This document shows, piece after piece, positions 19,700 to 29,184 of a stretch of 64,000 nt of DNA (its first letter is position 1; the number at the start of each line of letters is the position of its first letter). The stretch lies in the NCBI GenBank assembly GCA_963757115.1, contig CAVWQV010000016.1, positions 62,001 to 126,000 of the forward strand, written 5' to 3'. Origin of the DNA: CAVWQV01 sp963757115 (lineage in GTDB: Bacteria > Pseudomonadota > Alphaproteobacteria > Acetobacterales > Acetobacteraceae). The translations under genes were made by a program, and so were the position numbers. The notes below the pieces were generated by a model. That model had not been told where the DNA came from, did not search any database, and saw only the letters and a list, made by a program, of their open reading frames with translations.

Positions 19700-20660
19700 T
19701 CATTTTCCAGGCAGGTCGCCGCCGCGCAGGAAGGTTTCAGTTTCCCGGTAAAGCGCGTAGCGGCCCTCTTCCAAGTGCATGAGGTGGCCGGCGCGGGCGA
19801 TTTTCACGTCACGCCGGATCGGCGACGCGGCGAGCGCGTCGAACAGCCAGGTCGCGTCGGCATCGGTGCAAAGGCTGTCCCACGCCCCGCGGACGATGCA
19901 TACAGGCGCTCTCACTTCGCCGGGATCGTAGGCAAGGTCGCCCGCGTGCGCGGCGGCGATGTCCTGCATCGGGCCGAGCGGCGTCTGCACGCTGGGCGGG
20001 GTGCGCGTTCGGCTTGCCGGGTCGCCATCGAGATAGGCTTCCCGCCAGGCTTGGAAGTGCCGCGCCAGCAGCACTGGCGTCTCGCCGGCCGGCGTGTCGG
20101 CGACGAAGCGGGTCCACTGGTCTTGCGGCGTGATCAGCCGCCACGCCGGCAGCGGTGGCGCGCTGGACTGACCGGCGCGCCGAGTGATCGGGCCGAAGAA
20201 CACCATCCGCTCGACCGCGTCGGGCCAGCGCGTCGCGAAGCGGCCGGCCGCGATGGTTCCCCAGGAATGCGCGACAATAGACAGCTTCGACGCCGCATGA
20301 CGTTGGAGGATGAAGCGGGCTGCGCGCTCGATCTGGTCGCTTGCATCTCCGGCGCGGCCGAGCGCGCCCGCCGCCTCCGCCGGCTCGTCCATTGCGGCGA
20401 ACCGGTCGGAAAGGCCAAAGCCCTGGAAATCCAGGCCCCACACGGGAAAGCCGGCCGCGCGGAGCGCGTCGGCCCACGAATGACCGTCGAAACGGTACGC
20501 CACAGAAGTGGCGGATGGAAATGTCGCGCCGTGCACGTAGAGAACCGGGGTGCGCGGGGCGGTGTCGGATCGCGTCGGAGCGAGATAGCGCAGGAACAGC
20601 CGCAGCCCTGGTCGACGCGCTGGCTATGTAGACATGCTCACCCTCGGCATCGTCCTGCAT
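19700..20660 (-). CDS. Alpha/beta hydrolase (one frameshift near N-terminus)
   Basis: About 320 residues. It starts MQDDAEGEHVYIASAST with GGAGAGGGAG upstream, then shifts frame near 20610 into GLRLFLRYLAPTRSD, leading to LYVHGATFPSA. Catalytic features: oxyanion stretch VHGATFPS, nucleophile in IVAHSWGTIAAG (Ser near residue 125), acid in IVRGAWDSLCTDAD and His in RAGHLMHLEEG. Cytoplasmic by appearance. The downstream stop is 130 bases from the FAH-family gene. Likely an esterase or carboxylic-ester hydrolase; substrate unknown. Confidence 0.8.
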
Positions 20661-20803
20661 CGTCTGGCTCCCTCTCCTGGCGCGGTCAAAGCTGGGGCGG
20701 GCAACCGTCGCCGTCACGCCCGAACGCTTCGGCGGCGGTCGAAGCGTGCTGGCCGGCCGGTCGGGTTCGTGGGAAGCTTGCGGCGCGGGAGGAGGTTTCC
20801 ACC

Positions 20804-21785
20804 ATGTCCAGAAGTATCTCGTCGACCGTTTCGCTCGGCAGTGGCGAATACCGTTACGAGCCCGTGGAGAACTGGGCCAAGCTGCCGCCCGGCTGGTCCT
20901 TCAAGGAGGTCGGCGCCGTCGGGGTCGATGCGGACGACAATGTGTACGTGTTCAATCGCGGCGAACACCCGATGATCGTGTTCGATCGCGACGGCAACTT
21001 TCTCCGCGCCTGGGGCGAGGGCGTGTTCCCGCGCGCGCATGGAATGCATGTCGCTCCCGACGGCACGCTTTGGCTTACCGACGACGGCGATTTTTCGGTC
21101 AAGCAATGCACGCCCGATGGCCGGGTGTTGCTGACCTTGGGGGTGCCGGGCAGGCCGGCTCCGTTCATGAGCGGGGAGCCGTTCCATCGCTGCACGCACA
21201 CCGCGATGGCGCCGAACGGCGACGTCTACGTGTCCGACGGGTACGGGAACGCGCGCGTGCATCGCTTCTCGCCGGACGGGCGGCTCTTGTTCTCATGGGG
21301 CGGCCCCGGGCAGCGATCCAGGCGAATTCAACATCGTTCATAACATCACCTGCGACGCGGACGGCTGGGTGTACGTGGCCGACCGCGAGAACCATCGCGT
21401 CCAGGTGTTCGACGGTAACGGGCGTTACGAGACACAGTGGAACAATCTGCACCGGCCGTGCGGACTGTACATGCCGCCGGGCAGATGCCCGGTGTGCTAT
21501 ATCGGCGAGCTCGGGCCGGGGATGCCGGTCAATCACGACGTGCCCAATCTCGGGCCGCGGCTGACCATCGTCGATAACACCGGCAAGCGGATCGCGCGCA
21601 TCGGCGGGCTGCAAGCGAGCCTGGATGCAGGACACTTCCTCGCACCGCACGGGATCGCAGTCGATTCACGCGGCGACATCTATGTGGGCGAGGTGTCCTG
21701 GACCAACTGGTCGACGACGTTCCCGGAGATCGAGCGACCGGACGAGATCAGGTCGTTGCACAAGTTCCGTAAGATCGACGCCTAG
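20804..21785 (+). CDS. NHL-repeat / six-bladed beta-propeller protein (one frameshift)
   Basis: About 327 residues made of NHL/YWTD-like blades: VDADDNVYVFNRGEHPMIVF, VAPDGTLWLTDDGDFSVKQC, APNGDVYVSDGYGNARVHRF, CDADGWVYVADRENHRVQVF and VDSRGDIYVGEVSWTNW. It resembles peptidylglycine alpha-amidating lyase-like bacterial propellers and SMP-30-like proteins. The frame breaks near 21311 (an extra C), between GGPG and SDPGEFNIVHNIT. ATG at 20804 has GGGAGGAGG nine bases upstream. No signal peptide is seen. Divergent from the alpha/beta hydrolase gene, with a 143-base gap holding both promoters. Confidence 0.82.
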
Positions 21786-21974
21786 CCAACGCGCAAGCTG
21801 AGGCGCGCTAACCATCTTTGCACCCCTCGTAAGTGTGAACGCGCTTCGCTGTCCGGTTGCTGGACGGTGGCCAGCAAGTGTCGCACAGCCGCAATTGATC
21901 TCGACTGTAACCCGCCGCTGCCCAAGCGCGTGAAGAGCAAGCCATTTGCGGCCGGCGCTCGCCTAGGGGGGAAG

Positions 21975-22688
21975 ATGATGCTTAGTCCAAGGTTGCGTCC
22001 GAGCAGATGGATGATTGCTGCCCTGGTGATGCTGCTGCCGGTCGGGCCGGCGGTAAGCCAGCAGAACACAGCAACGCAATCTTCCGAGATGCGGGTCGCC
22101 AACGGGCTGCTAGCGCGTCAGGGCAACAATTCAGATTTTGCGCCGGTGCGTTTCGAACCCGCCACTGCTCCCTTTCCGCTGCGTCACAACAACTACGTGG
22201 CGGTGAAACGCCCGGGCTCTCACGGTGCCTGGCCGGGACAGACCGGAGCGGACCGCCGCGGATACGCGATGTTTGACGACCCGGCTTATGCGATCCGGGC
22301 GTTCATGGAACTCATGCGGACTTATCACGACCGCTACGGGGACCGGTCCGCGCGAGCCATCTTTCGTCATCTCTCGCCCCCGGGCGATTGCTCAGGTGCG
22401 CCCGAGCACCGAAGCAGCGGCTGCCCAGAAAACCAAAGGCTGCCGCCCGTGTCGGCAATCCGCGCCGCCGCCGCGGTCGACCGCAAGCCCGACCAGGATT
22501 TGCAGCTGTTCGGCGCGGAGGGAAAGATCAACGACGATGCGATGCGGGCTGTCCTCGATGCCGTTGTGAGCCAGGAGGTCGGCGTGCCGTACTGCCCGCA
22601 GCCGCCGCGCGGAGAAGACTGGCTCGGCTGCCACGTGGATGATGCGCTATACCGACGTGCGCTCGACCTGCTCGGCCAGTCCAAATGA
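21975..22688 (+). CDS. Hypothetical exported protein with weak similarity to phage P5-like/lysozyme-associated domains
   Basis: 237 residues from ATG 21975 (or ATG 21978), preceded by AGGGGGGAAG. The signal peptide is WMIAALVMLLPVGPAVSQQ. The middle reads YAMFDDPAYAIRAFMELMRTY, which matches the pattern FDsPeyGIRAmakLLrtY that I associate with phage structural/lytic P5-like domains, and then DGDRSARAIFRHLSPPGD. Six or more Cys (CSGAPEHRSSGC, YCPQPP, LGCHVDD) suggest disulfides. The similarity is weak, so I make no functional claim; it could be a peptidoglycan-active secreted protein. Followed convergently by the OsmC gene. Confidence 0.6.
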   Translation: MMLSPRLRPSRWMIAALVMLLPVGPAVSQQNTATQSSEMRVANGLLARQGNNSDFAPVRFEPATAPFPLRHNNYVAVKRPGSHGAWPGQTGADRRGYAMFDDPAYAIRAFMELMRTYHDRYGDRSARAIFRHLSPPGDCSGAPEHRSSGCPENQRLPPVSAIRAAAAVDRKPDQDLQLFGAEGKINDDAMRAVLDAVVSQEVGVPYCPQPPRGEDWLGCHVDDALYRRALDLLGQSK

Positions 22689-22760
22689 CGCGCGGTGACT
22701 GGCCGACGATCGCACGACGGTGAGGTGTAGCGGGACAGACAGCCTCCCCAGCGTCGTAAG

Positions 22761-23213
22761 TCAGCCGATTGTCACCTCGGTTTTGACTGAGTTGGCGATG
22801 AAGCAGGCTTGGTGCGCCTGGTCGTGCAGGTGCTCGAGCGTCGCCTGATCCGGCGCGTTGGCCGCCCACTCGATGCGCGGGCGGAGGATCACGTGCGTGA
22901 TCGCCTGCCGGCCGGGTGCGACCTCCGCCATTACGCCTTCCGCGCGGTCGCGGTAGGCCGTGGCCTCGAACCCGGCGAGGCGAGCGACATGCAGGAATGA
23001 GAGCATGTGGCAGTCCGAGAGCGCCGCAACCAGCATTTCTTCAGGGTCCACCGCCTCCTTCACCGCCCATTTGCCGACGACATGCGGCGAGGCCGAGGCG
23101 GGGACAGACAGGCCGCCGTCGAAGCGCAGCGTGTGGCCGCGGCTGTAGCGGCCGGCGCGGAAATCTTCGCCCGCCCGAAGCACCCACTCCACCTCGGCGG
23201 TGTAGGTCGCCAT
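22761..23213 (-). CDS. OsmC family peroxiredoxin-like protein
   Basis: 150 residues, normal OsmC/Ohr length. Two conserved Cys: ALSDCHMLSFLHVARLAGF (residues ~67) and HQACFIANSVKTEV near the C-terminus, the redox pair of the family. Also VDPEEMLVAALSDCHML and LRFDGGLSVPASASPH. It reduces organic or fatty-acid hydroperoxides in the cytoplasm. The ATG overlaps the TGA of the serine hydrolase gene upstream (TGATG), which implies translational coupling. Whether it belongs to the OsmC or Ohr subgroup is not clear. Confidence 0.9.
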   Translation of the reverse strand: MATYTAEVEWVLRAGEDFRAGRYSRGHTLRFDGGLSVPASASPHVVGKWAVKEAVDPEEMLVAALSDCHMLSFLHVARLAGFEATAYRDRAEGVMAEVAPGRQAITHVILRPRIEWAANAPDQATLEHLHDQAHQACFIANSVKTEVTIG

Positions 23214-24325
23214 CAGTCGATCGCCGCGTGGACGATGTTGCTCACCCGGTCGAGCCGCGCGGAGTGCCACGGATCGGGGGCGACATAGTTGGTGAGATAG
23301 GCGAACGACACGCCGCTCGCCGGATCGGCCCAGCAATAGGAAGAGCCGACGCCGCCGTGGCCGAACGTGTCGGGGTGGGCGAGGCTGCCGAGGCCGCGGA
23401 TGCGCGGGCCAAGACCGCGCACATGCGGGCCGATACCACGGTGCATCGGGATGTCCGACATGTACACGTCGGGCATATCGCCCGTGTGATTGCGCGCAAC
23501 GAACTCGATCAGGCGTGGCGAGAACAGGCGCACGCCGTTGAGCCGGCCCTTGTGCGCCAGCATTTGGTAGAACGCCGCCATGCCCCGCGCGGTCCCGAAG
23601 CCGCCACCATGCGGCAGGCCGGCTTCGCGGAACTCGGGGCTGTTGTCGCGCACCTCGGTGCCTTCGGGCGCGTAGATGTCGGCGCAGCGTCCTTGCTGCG
23701 CGCGCGGCACGCCGACCATGATCTCGTTCTCGAGACCGAGCGGGGAGATGACGCGCTCACGGATCACCTGGCGGAAGTCGCGGCCCGTGACGGCCTCGAT
23801 CACCATGGCGATGGTGAGATGGGCGCTGCGCGGGTGGTATTGCAGCTTGGTGCCCGGCGTCCATTCGAGCGAAAAGTCGCACACTTCCCGGCGCATCAAC
23901 GCATGGTCCGCCCATGATTTGCGAGTGCAATTGCCGGATGGAAAACCGGCTGTGTGCGTCGCGACCTGGAACAAGGTGATGTCGCCCTTGCCGCGCGCGG
24001 CGAACTCCGGGAGGTGGTCGGAAACCTTGTCGTTGATGGAAACGAGACCCTCTTCCATCAGGCTCCACAGCGCCGCCGTGGTGATGACCTTGGTGTTGGA
24101 GAACATTAGAAACAGGTCGTCATCCCTGGCATCACGCCGTTGCTCGGTGCTGGCCGCCCCGTAGGACCGTGCCAAGGCGAGCTTGCCGTGACGGGCGAGG
24201 GCGATCTGCGCGCCCGGGTAGCGGCCCTCCTCTATGTGGCGATTGATCAACCGGTCGAGCTGAGCCAGCGCGCCGGGCGCGAAGCCAAGGCTCGACGGGT
24301 CGCTGGCCTCGAGGGGGAACGGCAT
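23213..24325 (-). CDS. Serine hydrolase, beta-lactamase/class C-like family
   Basis: 370 residues. The SxxK nucleophile is FSNTKVITTAAL (S76-K79), the second motif residue is Tyr in KLQYHPRSAH (about 163), and the third motif is HGG in DTFGHGGVGSSYCW near residue 330. The protein resembles esterase EstB-like and class C beta-lactamase-related hydrolases, not a clear resistance enzyme. ATG 24325; no signal peptide. It overlaps the OsmC gene by one base. It probably cleaves a small ester or amide. The name beta-lactamase is a fold label only. Confidence 0.87.
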   Translation of the reverse strand: MPFPLEASDPSSLGFAPGALAQLDRLINRHIEEGRYPGAQIALARHGKLALARSYGAASTEQRRDARDDDLFLMFSNTKVITTAALWSLMEEGLVSINDKVSDHLPEFAARGKGDITLFQVATHTAGFPSGNCTRKSWADHALMRREVCDFSLEWTPGTKLQYHPRSAHLTIAMVIEAVTGRDFRQVIRERVISPLGLENEIMVGVPRAQQGRCADIYAPEGTEVRDNSPEFREAGLPHGGGFGTARGMAAFYQMLAHKGRLNGVRLFSPRLIEFVARNHTGDMPDVYMSDIPMHRGIGPHVRGLGPRIRGLGSLAHPDTFGHGGVGSSYCWADPASGVSFAYLTNYVAPDPWHSARLDRVSNIVHAAID

Positions 24326-24471
24326 CGGGCAGCTCCATTCATCGTTTGGTCGATGTTCCCTCCCACAACCTCGTCCGACAAGGGCCGCCCTTTCCGGAGG
24401 GCCGGCGACCGTTGCGTGCTTGTGTCGCTGCCCCTGATCGGCTGTCATCCGGTCCAACACGGGAGGGGCGC

Positions 24472-24930
24472 ATGGCCGAGATCAGGACGCGGCACATCTT
24501 CACGATCACGCTCCAGGCGGGTCCGCCGCAATCGTTGGGCGCGACGCCGGCGGGCGAGCGTCGGCTGGTGCCCGTCACCGGCGGCCGCTTCGAAGGCGAA
24601 CGGCTGCGCGGCACGGTGCTGGAGGGCGGATCGGACTGGATCACGGTGCGCCCGGACGGAACGTTCGTGCTCGACGTCCGGCTGCCGCTGCAAACCCATG
24701 ACGGTGCTCGCATCGGCATGACCTATCGGGGGCTGCGCCACGGTCCGGCCGAGGTGCTGGAACGGATGGGGCGCGGCGAGCCGGTCGATGTCGCGTCCTA
24801 CTACTTCCGCACCGCCGTCGTGTTCGAGACCGGCGCTCCGGCCTATGACTGGCTTACCCGGGTGATCGCGGTCGGCACCGGCCATCGCCCGCCGGAAGGC
24901 CCCGTGTACGACGTGTTCGAGGTGCTGTGA
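24472..24930 (+). CDS. DUF3237 family protein
   Basis: 152 residues, family length. Features: RRLVPVTGGRFEGERLRGTVLEGGSDW, RLPLQTHDGARIGMTYRGLRHGP and YYFRTAVVFETGAPAYDWL, all typical of DUF3237 beta-barrel proteins. ATG at 24472 has GGGAGGGG upstream. It overlaps closely with the following dehydrogenase gene (stop-start gap of one base) and is divergent from the serine hydrolase. Members often sit near aromatic or polyketide-type catabolic genes; their reaction is not well established, so I give no substrate. Confidence 0.87.
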   Translation: MAEIRTRHIFTITLQAGPPQSLGATPAGERRLVPVTGGRFEGERLRGTVLEGGSDWITVRPDGTFVLDVRLPLQTHDGARIGMTYRGLRHGPAEVLERMGRGEPVDVASYYFRTAVVFETGAPAYDWLTRVIAVGTGHRPPEGPVYDVFEVL

Positions 24931-24931
24931 C

Positions 24932-25829
24932 ATGACCGCGGTCGCCTTCATCGGCCTCGGCAACATGGGCGGGCCGATGGCGGCCAATCTGGTCAAGGCC
25001 GGGCATCGGGTCAGGGGTTACGATGTGGCACCGGCAGGGCTGGATGCGCTCGTGGCGGCAGGGGGCGAACGCGCCGGGAGTGCATCGGAGGCGGCGGCCG
25101 GGGCCGAGGTGATCGTGACCATGCTGCCCGCCGGCGAGCACGTGCGGAGTGTCTGGGGCGGGCAGGGCGGGCTGATCGACGCCGCCCGGCAAGGTGGCGC
25201 GGCGCCGCTGCTGATCGACTGCTCGACGATCGACGTCGACACCGCGCGCGAGGTGGCTGCCGAGGCCGAGGCGGCCGGGCTCGACATGCTGGATGCGCCG
25301 GTTTCCGGCGGTGTCGGCGGCGCCCAGGCCGGCACGCTCACCTTCATGGTGGGCGGGTCGGAAGCGGGATTCGCGCGCGGCGAGGCCGTTGCTGGGCGCA
25401 ATGGGCAAGACGATCGTCCATGCCGGCCCGTCGGGCGCCGGGCAGGCCGCGAAGATCTGCAATAACATGATGCTGGCGATCAACATGGTCGGGCTTTCCG
25501 AGGGGCTGGTGCTGGCGACCAAGCTCGGGCTCGACCACCGCAAGCTGTTCGAGATCGCGTCCAAGTCCTCGGGGCAGAGCTGGGCGCTCACGAGCTACTG
25601 CCCGTCTCCCGGCCTGGTGCCGGCCGCGCCATCCAACCGTGACTACGCGCCCGGCTTTGCGGCCGGGCTGATGCTGAAGGACGTGAGGCTGTCGCAGGCG
25701 GCCGCCGCCGCGGTCGGCGCGCCGACGCCGCTCGGGGCGAAGGTCGCGGCGATGTATGCCGAGCTCGATCCGGGGCGGGATTTCTCGTGCGGTCTATCCG
25801 GTGGCTCGAAACCCAGAGCGCGGGAGTAG
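24932..25829 (+). CDS. 3-Hydroxyisobutyrate dehydrogenase family NAD(P)-dependent oxidoreductase (frameshifts)
   Basis: About 295 residues. Rossmann motif GLGNMGGPMAANL at the N-terminus, substrate-binding DAPVSGGVGGAQAGTLTFMVGG, and catalytic Lys in GAGQAAKICNNMMLA. Oxidises beta-hydroxy acids to semialdehydes, or related reactions. The frame breaks near 25384 (an extra G): LARG-E then PLLGAMGKTIVHAGPSG. The tail also looks disrupted near 25785: GRDFS should be followed by SVIRWLE, but TCTCGTGCGGTCTATCCGGT reads out of frame unless bases are removed. The stop at 25829 is 4 bases before the synthetase ATG. Part of a DUF3237-dehydrogenase-synthetase operon. Confidence 0.85.
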
Positions 25830-25833
25830 CGGC

Positions 25834-27519
25834 ATGTCGACGCAGGCGCTGAAGGCCGCGCGCGACCTCCTCCTCGCCCACCGCACCGACTACGACGGGG
25901 CGTGCCGCGCGTTCCGCTGGCCGCAACTCGACCGCTTCAACTGGGCGCTCGACTGGTTCGAAGCGGAGTTAGCGCAGGGCGATGCGGCAGGGCGTCCCGC
26001 GATCACCATCGTCGGCGAGGGGGCGGCGAGCCTGACCTTCGCCGAACTGTCCGAGCGGTCCAACCGGGTCGCCAACGGCCTGCGCGCGCTCGGCGTCAAG
26101 CGCGGCGACCGGATGCTGCTGATGCTCGGCAACGTCCTCCCGCTCTGGGAAACTTTGCTGGCCGCGATGAAGCTCGGCGCGGTGGTGATCCCGGCGACCA
26201 CCCTGCTGACGCGGGGCGACCTCGAGGACCGCGTTGCGCGCGGGCGCGTGCGCCACCTGGTCATCGGTGCCGCGGACGCGCCGAAGATCGAGGGTCTTGC
26301 ACCCGGGGTCACGCGCATCGCGACCGGCGACGCGCCGGCGGGCTGGCACCGCTACGCGACGCTGCTGGAGGCGAGCGCCGATTTTGCTCCGGACGGCGAG
26401 ACCCGCGCGTCGGACCCGCTGCTGCTTTATTTCACCTCGGGGACCACGGCGAAGCCCAAGCTCGTGCTGCATAGCCACGGCAGCTACGCGGCCGGGCACC
26501 TTTCCACGATGTACTGGCTCGGCCTCCAGCCGGGGGACGTGCATCTCAACATATCCTCGCCGGGCTGGGCGAAGCACGCCTGGAGCTCGGTTTTCACGCC
26601 GTGGCTCGCAGGGGCGACGGTGTTCGTGCTGAACCAGCCGCGATTTTCGGCGCGCGGGCTGCTGGAGGCGTTGGCGCAGTACGGCGTCACTACGCTCTGC
26701 GCGCCACCGACCGTGTGGCGCATGGTGATCCAGGAGGACATGCGGGCGTGGAAGGTGGCGCTGCGCGAGGTGCTGTCGGCCGGGGAGCCGCTGAACCCCG
26801 AAGTGTTCGAGCGGGTGAAGGCGGCCTGGGGATTGGAGCTGCGCGATGGCTACGGCCAGACCGAGACCACCTTGCAGGTCGGCAACTCGCCAGGTCAGCC
26901 GATCAAGCCCGGCTCGATGGGCCGCCCCATGCCGGGCTACCGCATCCACACGCTCGACATCAACGACGCCGACGCGGACGAGGGCCAGATCAGCATTCCG
27001 CTCGACGATGCGCCGGCCGCGTTGATGCGCGGCTATCAGACGGAGACGGGCCTGGTGGAGCCGCTTGCCGGGCGGTTCTATCACACGGGGGACGTCGCCT
27101 CGCGGGACGCCGACGGCTACCTGACTTACGTGGGCCGCGCGGATGACGTGTTCAAAGCCTCCGACTATCGCATCAGCCCGTTCGAGCTCGAAAGCGTGCT
27201 GATCGAGCACGAGGCCGTCGCCGAGGCGGCCGTGGTGCCGGCCCCCGACCCGATCCGTCTCGCGGTGCCCAAGGCGTACGTTGTCCTGACGCAGGCCGCC
27301 GCGGCAGACCGCGCGACCGCGCTCGCGATTTTCCAGCATTGCCGGTCGCGGCTGTCGCCGTTCAAGCGGGTGCGGCGGATCGAGTTCTCGGACCTGCCGA
27401 AAACCATCTCCGGCAAGATACGCCGGGTGGAACTGCGGCAAACGGAAGAACGCAACGCCGCCGCCGGCACGAGGGCCGCGGCCGAATTCCGCGAGGAGGA
27501 CTTCCCCGAGCTTCGCTGA
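25834..27519 (+). CDS. AMP-binding acyl-CoA synthetase (medium-chain/aryl type)
   Basis: 561 residues, ANL superfamily. Motif A3 FTSGTTAKPKLV (residues ~200), A5 DGYGQTET, A7 YHTGDVASRDADGYLTYVGR, A8 GRADDVFKASDYRI and A10 Lys in KTISGKIRRVEL. These activate a carboxylic acid with ATP and ligate it to CoA. HSHGSYAAGHLSTMYWLG and SPGWAKHAWSSVF resemble medium-chain or benzoate-type enzymes. GTG/ATG choice: ATG 25834 follows GGGAGTAGC. Context with a beta-hydroxy-acid dehydrogenase and DUF3237 suggests an acid-catabolism operon; the acid is unknown. Confidence 0.92.
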   Translation: MSTQALKAARDLLLAHRTDYDGACRAFRWPQLDRFNWALDWFEAELAQGDAAGRPAITIVGEGAASLTFAELSERSNRVANGLRALGVKRGDRMLLMLGNVLPLWETLLAAMKLGAVVIPATTLLTRGDLEDRVARGRVRHLVIGAADAPKIEGLAPGVTRIATGDAPAGWHRYATLLEASADFAPDGETRASDPLLLYFTSGTTAKPKLVLHSHGSYAAGHLSTMYWLGLQPGDVHLNISSPGWAKHAWSSVFTPWLAGATVFVLNQPRFSARGLLEALAQYGVTTLCAPPTVWRMVIQEDMRAWKVALREVLSAGEPLNPEVFERVKAAWGLELRDGYGQTETTLQVGNSPGQPIKPGSMGRPMPGYRIHTLDINDADADEGQISIPLDDAPAALMRGYQTETGLVEPLAGRFYHTGDVASRDADGYLTYVGRADDVFKASDYRISPFELESVLIEHEAVAEAAVVPAPDPIRLAVPKAYVVLTQAAAADRATALAIFQHCRSRLSPFKRVRRIEFSDLPKTISGKIRRVELRQTEERNAAAGTRAAAEFREEDFPELR

Positions 27520-27547
27520 GCCGGCTTCGCTGAGGCGGGGGCGTCGG

Positions 27548-28108
27548 CTAGCTTTCCAGCTCGCTGTCCCAATAAAGGAAGTCGCGCCAGCTTTCGTGCA
27601 GGAAGTTCGGCGGGAACGCGCGGCCGTTGTCCTGCAGCTCCCAGGTGGTCGGCTGGCGAGGCCTGGTGCGCGGATGCATCGCGCACTCGCGCGGCAGGCG
27701 CGAGCCCTTGCGGAGGTTGCACTCGCCGCAGGCCGTGACGACGTTTTCCCACGTGGTCCGCCCGCCGCGGGAACGGGGAACGACGTGATCGAAGGTCAGA
27801 TCGGGCGCCGGGTGCCGCTCGTTGCAGTATTGACAGGCGAAAGCATCCCGCAGGAACACATTGAACCGCGTGAACGCCGGGCGCCGGGCCGACGGGATGT
27901 AGTCCTTCAGCGCGATCACGCTCGGCAGCCGCATCGTGAGGCTGGGCGACCGCACCTCGGTCTCGTATTCGCTCAGCACCGAAACGCGATCCAGGAACAC
28001 GGCCTTCACGGCGTCCTGCCAGGACCAGAGGGAGAGCGGAAAATAGGAGAGCGGCCGGAAGTCTGCGTTCAGCACGAGCGCGGGGAAAAGTTGACCGCCG
28101 TCGGGCAC
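27548..28108 (-). CDS. HNH endonuclease family protein
   Basis: 186 residues. Conserved CxxC...DH...N...CxxC core: FACQYCNERHPAPDLTFDHV then PRSRGGRTTWENVVTACGEC and NLRKGSRLPRE. The N-terminal half (ALVLNADFRPLSYFPLSLWS and YETEVRSPSLTMRLPSVIAL) is typical of this chromosomal HNH family in alphaproteobacteria. GTG at 28108 has AAGGAG seven bases upstream. Encoded alone, divergent from gluQ. It binds metal and nicks or cleaves DNA in family members; a restriction or phage role has no support here. Confidence 0.85.
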   Translation of the reverse strand: MPDGGQLFPALVLNADFRPLSYFPLSLWSWQDAVKAVFLDRVSVLSEYETEVRSPSLTMRLPSVIALKDYIPSARRPAFTRFNVFLRDAFACQYCNERHPAPDLTFDHVVPRSRGGRTTWENVVTACGECNLRKGSRLPRECAMHPRTRPRQPTTWELQDNGRAFPPNFLHESWRDFLYWDSELES

Positions 28109-28323
28109 GCACCGCTCCTTCCGTGCGGGAGCGCTAGCACGGAGGCCGGTGCGATCGCCAGCCACCACGGTTTGTGCGCCGCCGAAAACGGCCGGTATAT
28201 TGCAGAACGCGATGAGAGCCGCAAGTCGTGCAACCGCTGCGACCCGGCCGATTTCACCGGGCTGTCACTGCGGTGCAAGCAGCGAGGTTTCTCGCGTGCG
28301 CCTCACGGTGAGCGTCGGTAGCC

Positions 28324-29172
28324 ATGGCCGTCGTCACCCGTTTCGCGCCGAGCCCTACGGGTCGCCTGCATCTGGGGCATGCTCATGCCGCCTTGTTCGC
28401 CTGGCGACGGGCACGCGGCGCGGGCGGGCGCTTCCTTCTGCGGATCGAGGACATCGACCCTGGCCGCAGCCGGGCCGAGTACACCTCGGCGATCGAGGCC
28501 GACATCGCCTGGCTCGGCATCGACTGGGACGGCCCGGTGCGTGTGCAGTCGCGCCATTTCCCCGAGTACCGCCGTGTACTGGACGTGCTCGAAGCCCGCG
28601 CCCTGGTTTATCCCTGCTTCTGCACTCGCGCGACGATCCTTCGCGAGATCGCCGATGCGGTGGAGGCGCCGCACACCCCGGACGGTACGCCGCGTTACGG
28701 TGGGACGTGCCGACGTTTGTCCGCTTCCGAGCGCGCCCGCCGCATCGCTCAGGGCGTGCCGCACGCGCTGCGGCTCGACGTGGCGGCGGCAATGGCGGCG
28801 GTGCCCGGGCCGCTCGAATACGAAGAGGAGGGCGAGGGACGGGTGGCGTGCGACCCCGCACGCTTCGGCGACGTGGTGCTGGCCCGCAAGGATGTGGCGG
28901 CGAGCTATCATCTCTGCGTCACGCACGACGACGCGCATCAAGGTGTCACGACCGTGACCCGGGGTGTCGATCTCAAGCCGGCGACGGACATTCATCGGCT
29001 ATTGCAGGCGCTGATGGGCTGGCCCGCGCCGGCCTACGCGCATCATGCGTTGCTGACCGACGTGCGCGGCCGGCGTCTCGCCAAGCGCGACGGTGCCCGT
29101 ACACTGGACGATCTCCGGCGGGAAGGGCGGTCGCCCGCCGAGGTTCGCGCCTTGGCGGGCTTCCCCGACTGA
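28324..29172 (+). CDS. gluQ: tRNA glutamyl-Q(34) synthetase (GluQ-RS)
   Basis: 282 residues, the GluQ-RS size (a GluRS catalytic core without the anticodon domain). HIGH motif HLGHAHAALF follows TRFAPSPTGR at the N-terminus. The zinc-binding region CFCTRATILREI has the family's CxC. A KMSKS-like motif RLAKRDGART lies near residue 255. The enzyme transfers glutamate to the queuosine of tRNA-Asp, which links it functionally to aspS (10 kb away). Glutamyl-adenylate determinants DPGRSR and EYTSAIEADI are present. The start is ATG 28324; a divergent hairpin is not seen. The convergent lipoprotein gene ends 12 bases after it. Confidence 0.9.
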   Translation: MAVVTRFAPSPTGRLHLGHAHAALFAWRRARGAGGRFLLRIEDIDPGRSRAEYTSAIEADIAWLGIDWDGPVRVQSRHFPEYRRVLDVLEARALVYPCFCTRATILREIADAVEAPHTPDGTPRYGGTCRRLSASERARRIAQGVPHALRLDVAAAMAAVPGPLEYEEEGEGRVACDPARFGDVVLARKDVAASYHLCVTHDDAHQGVTTVTRGVDLKPATDIHRLLQALMGWPAPAYAHHALLTDVRGRRLAKRDGARTLDDLRREGRSPAEVRALAGFPD

Positions 29173-29184
29173 CGGCAGCGGTCG

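Noticed and set aside
21975..22688. P5-like protein as a prophage remnant
   Set aside because: Only one weak similarity, a normal signal peptide, and no other phage genes nearby.
27548..28108. HNH protein as a restriction or phage nuclease
   Set aside because: The family is widely chromosomal, with no methyltransferase or phage genes nearby.
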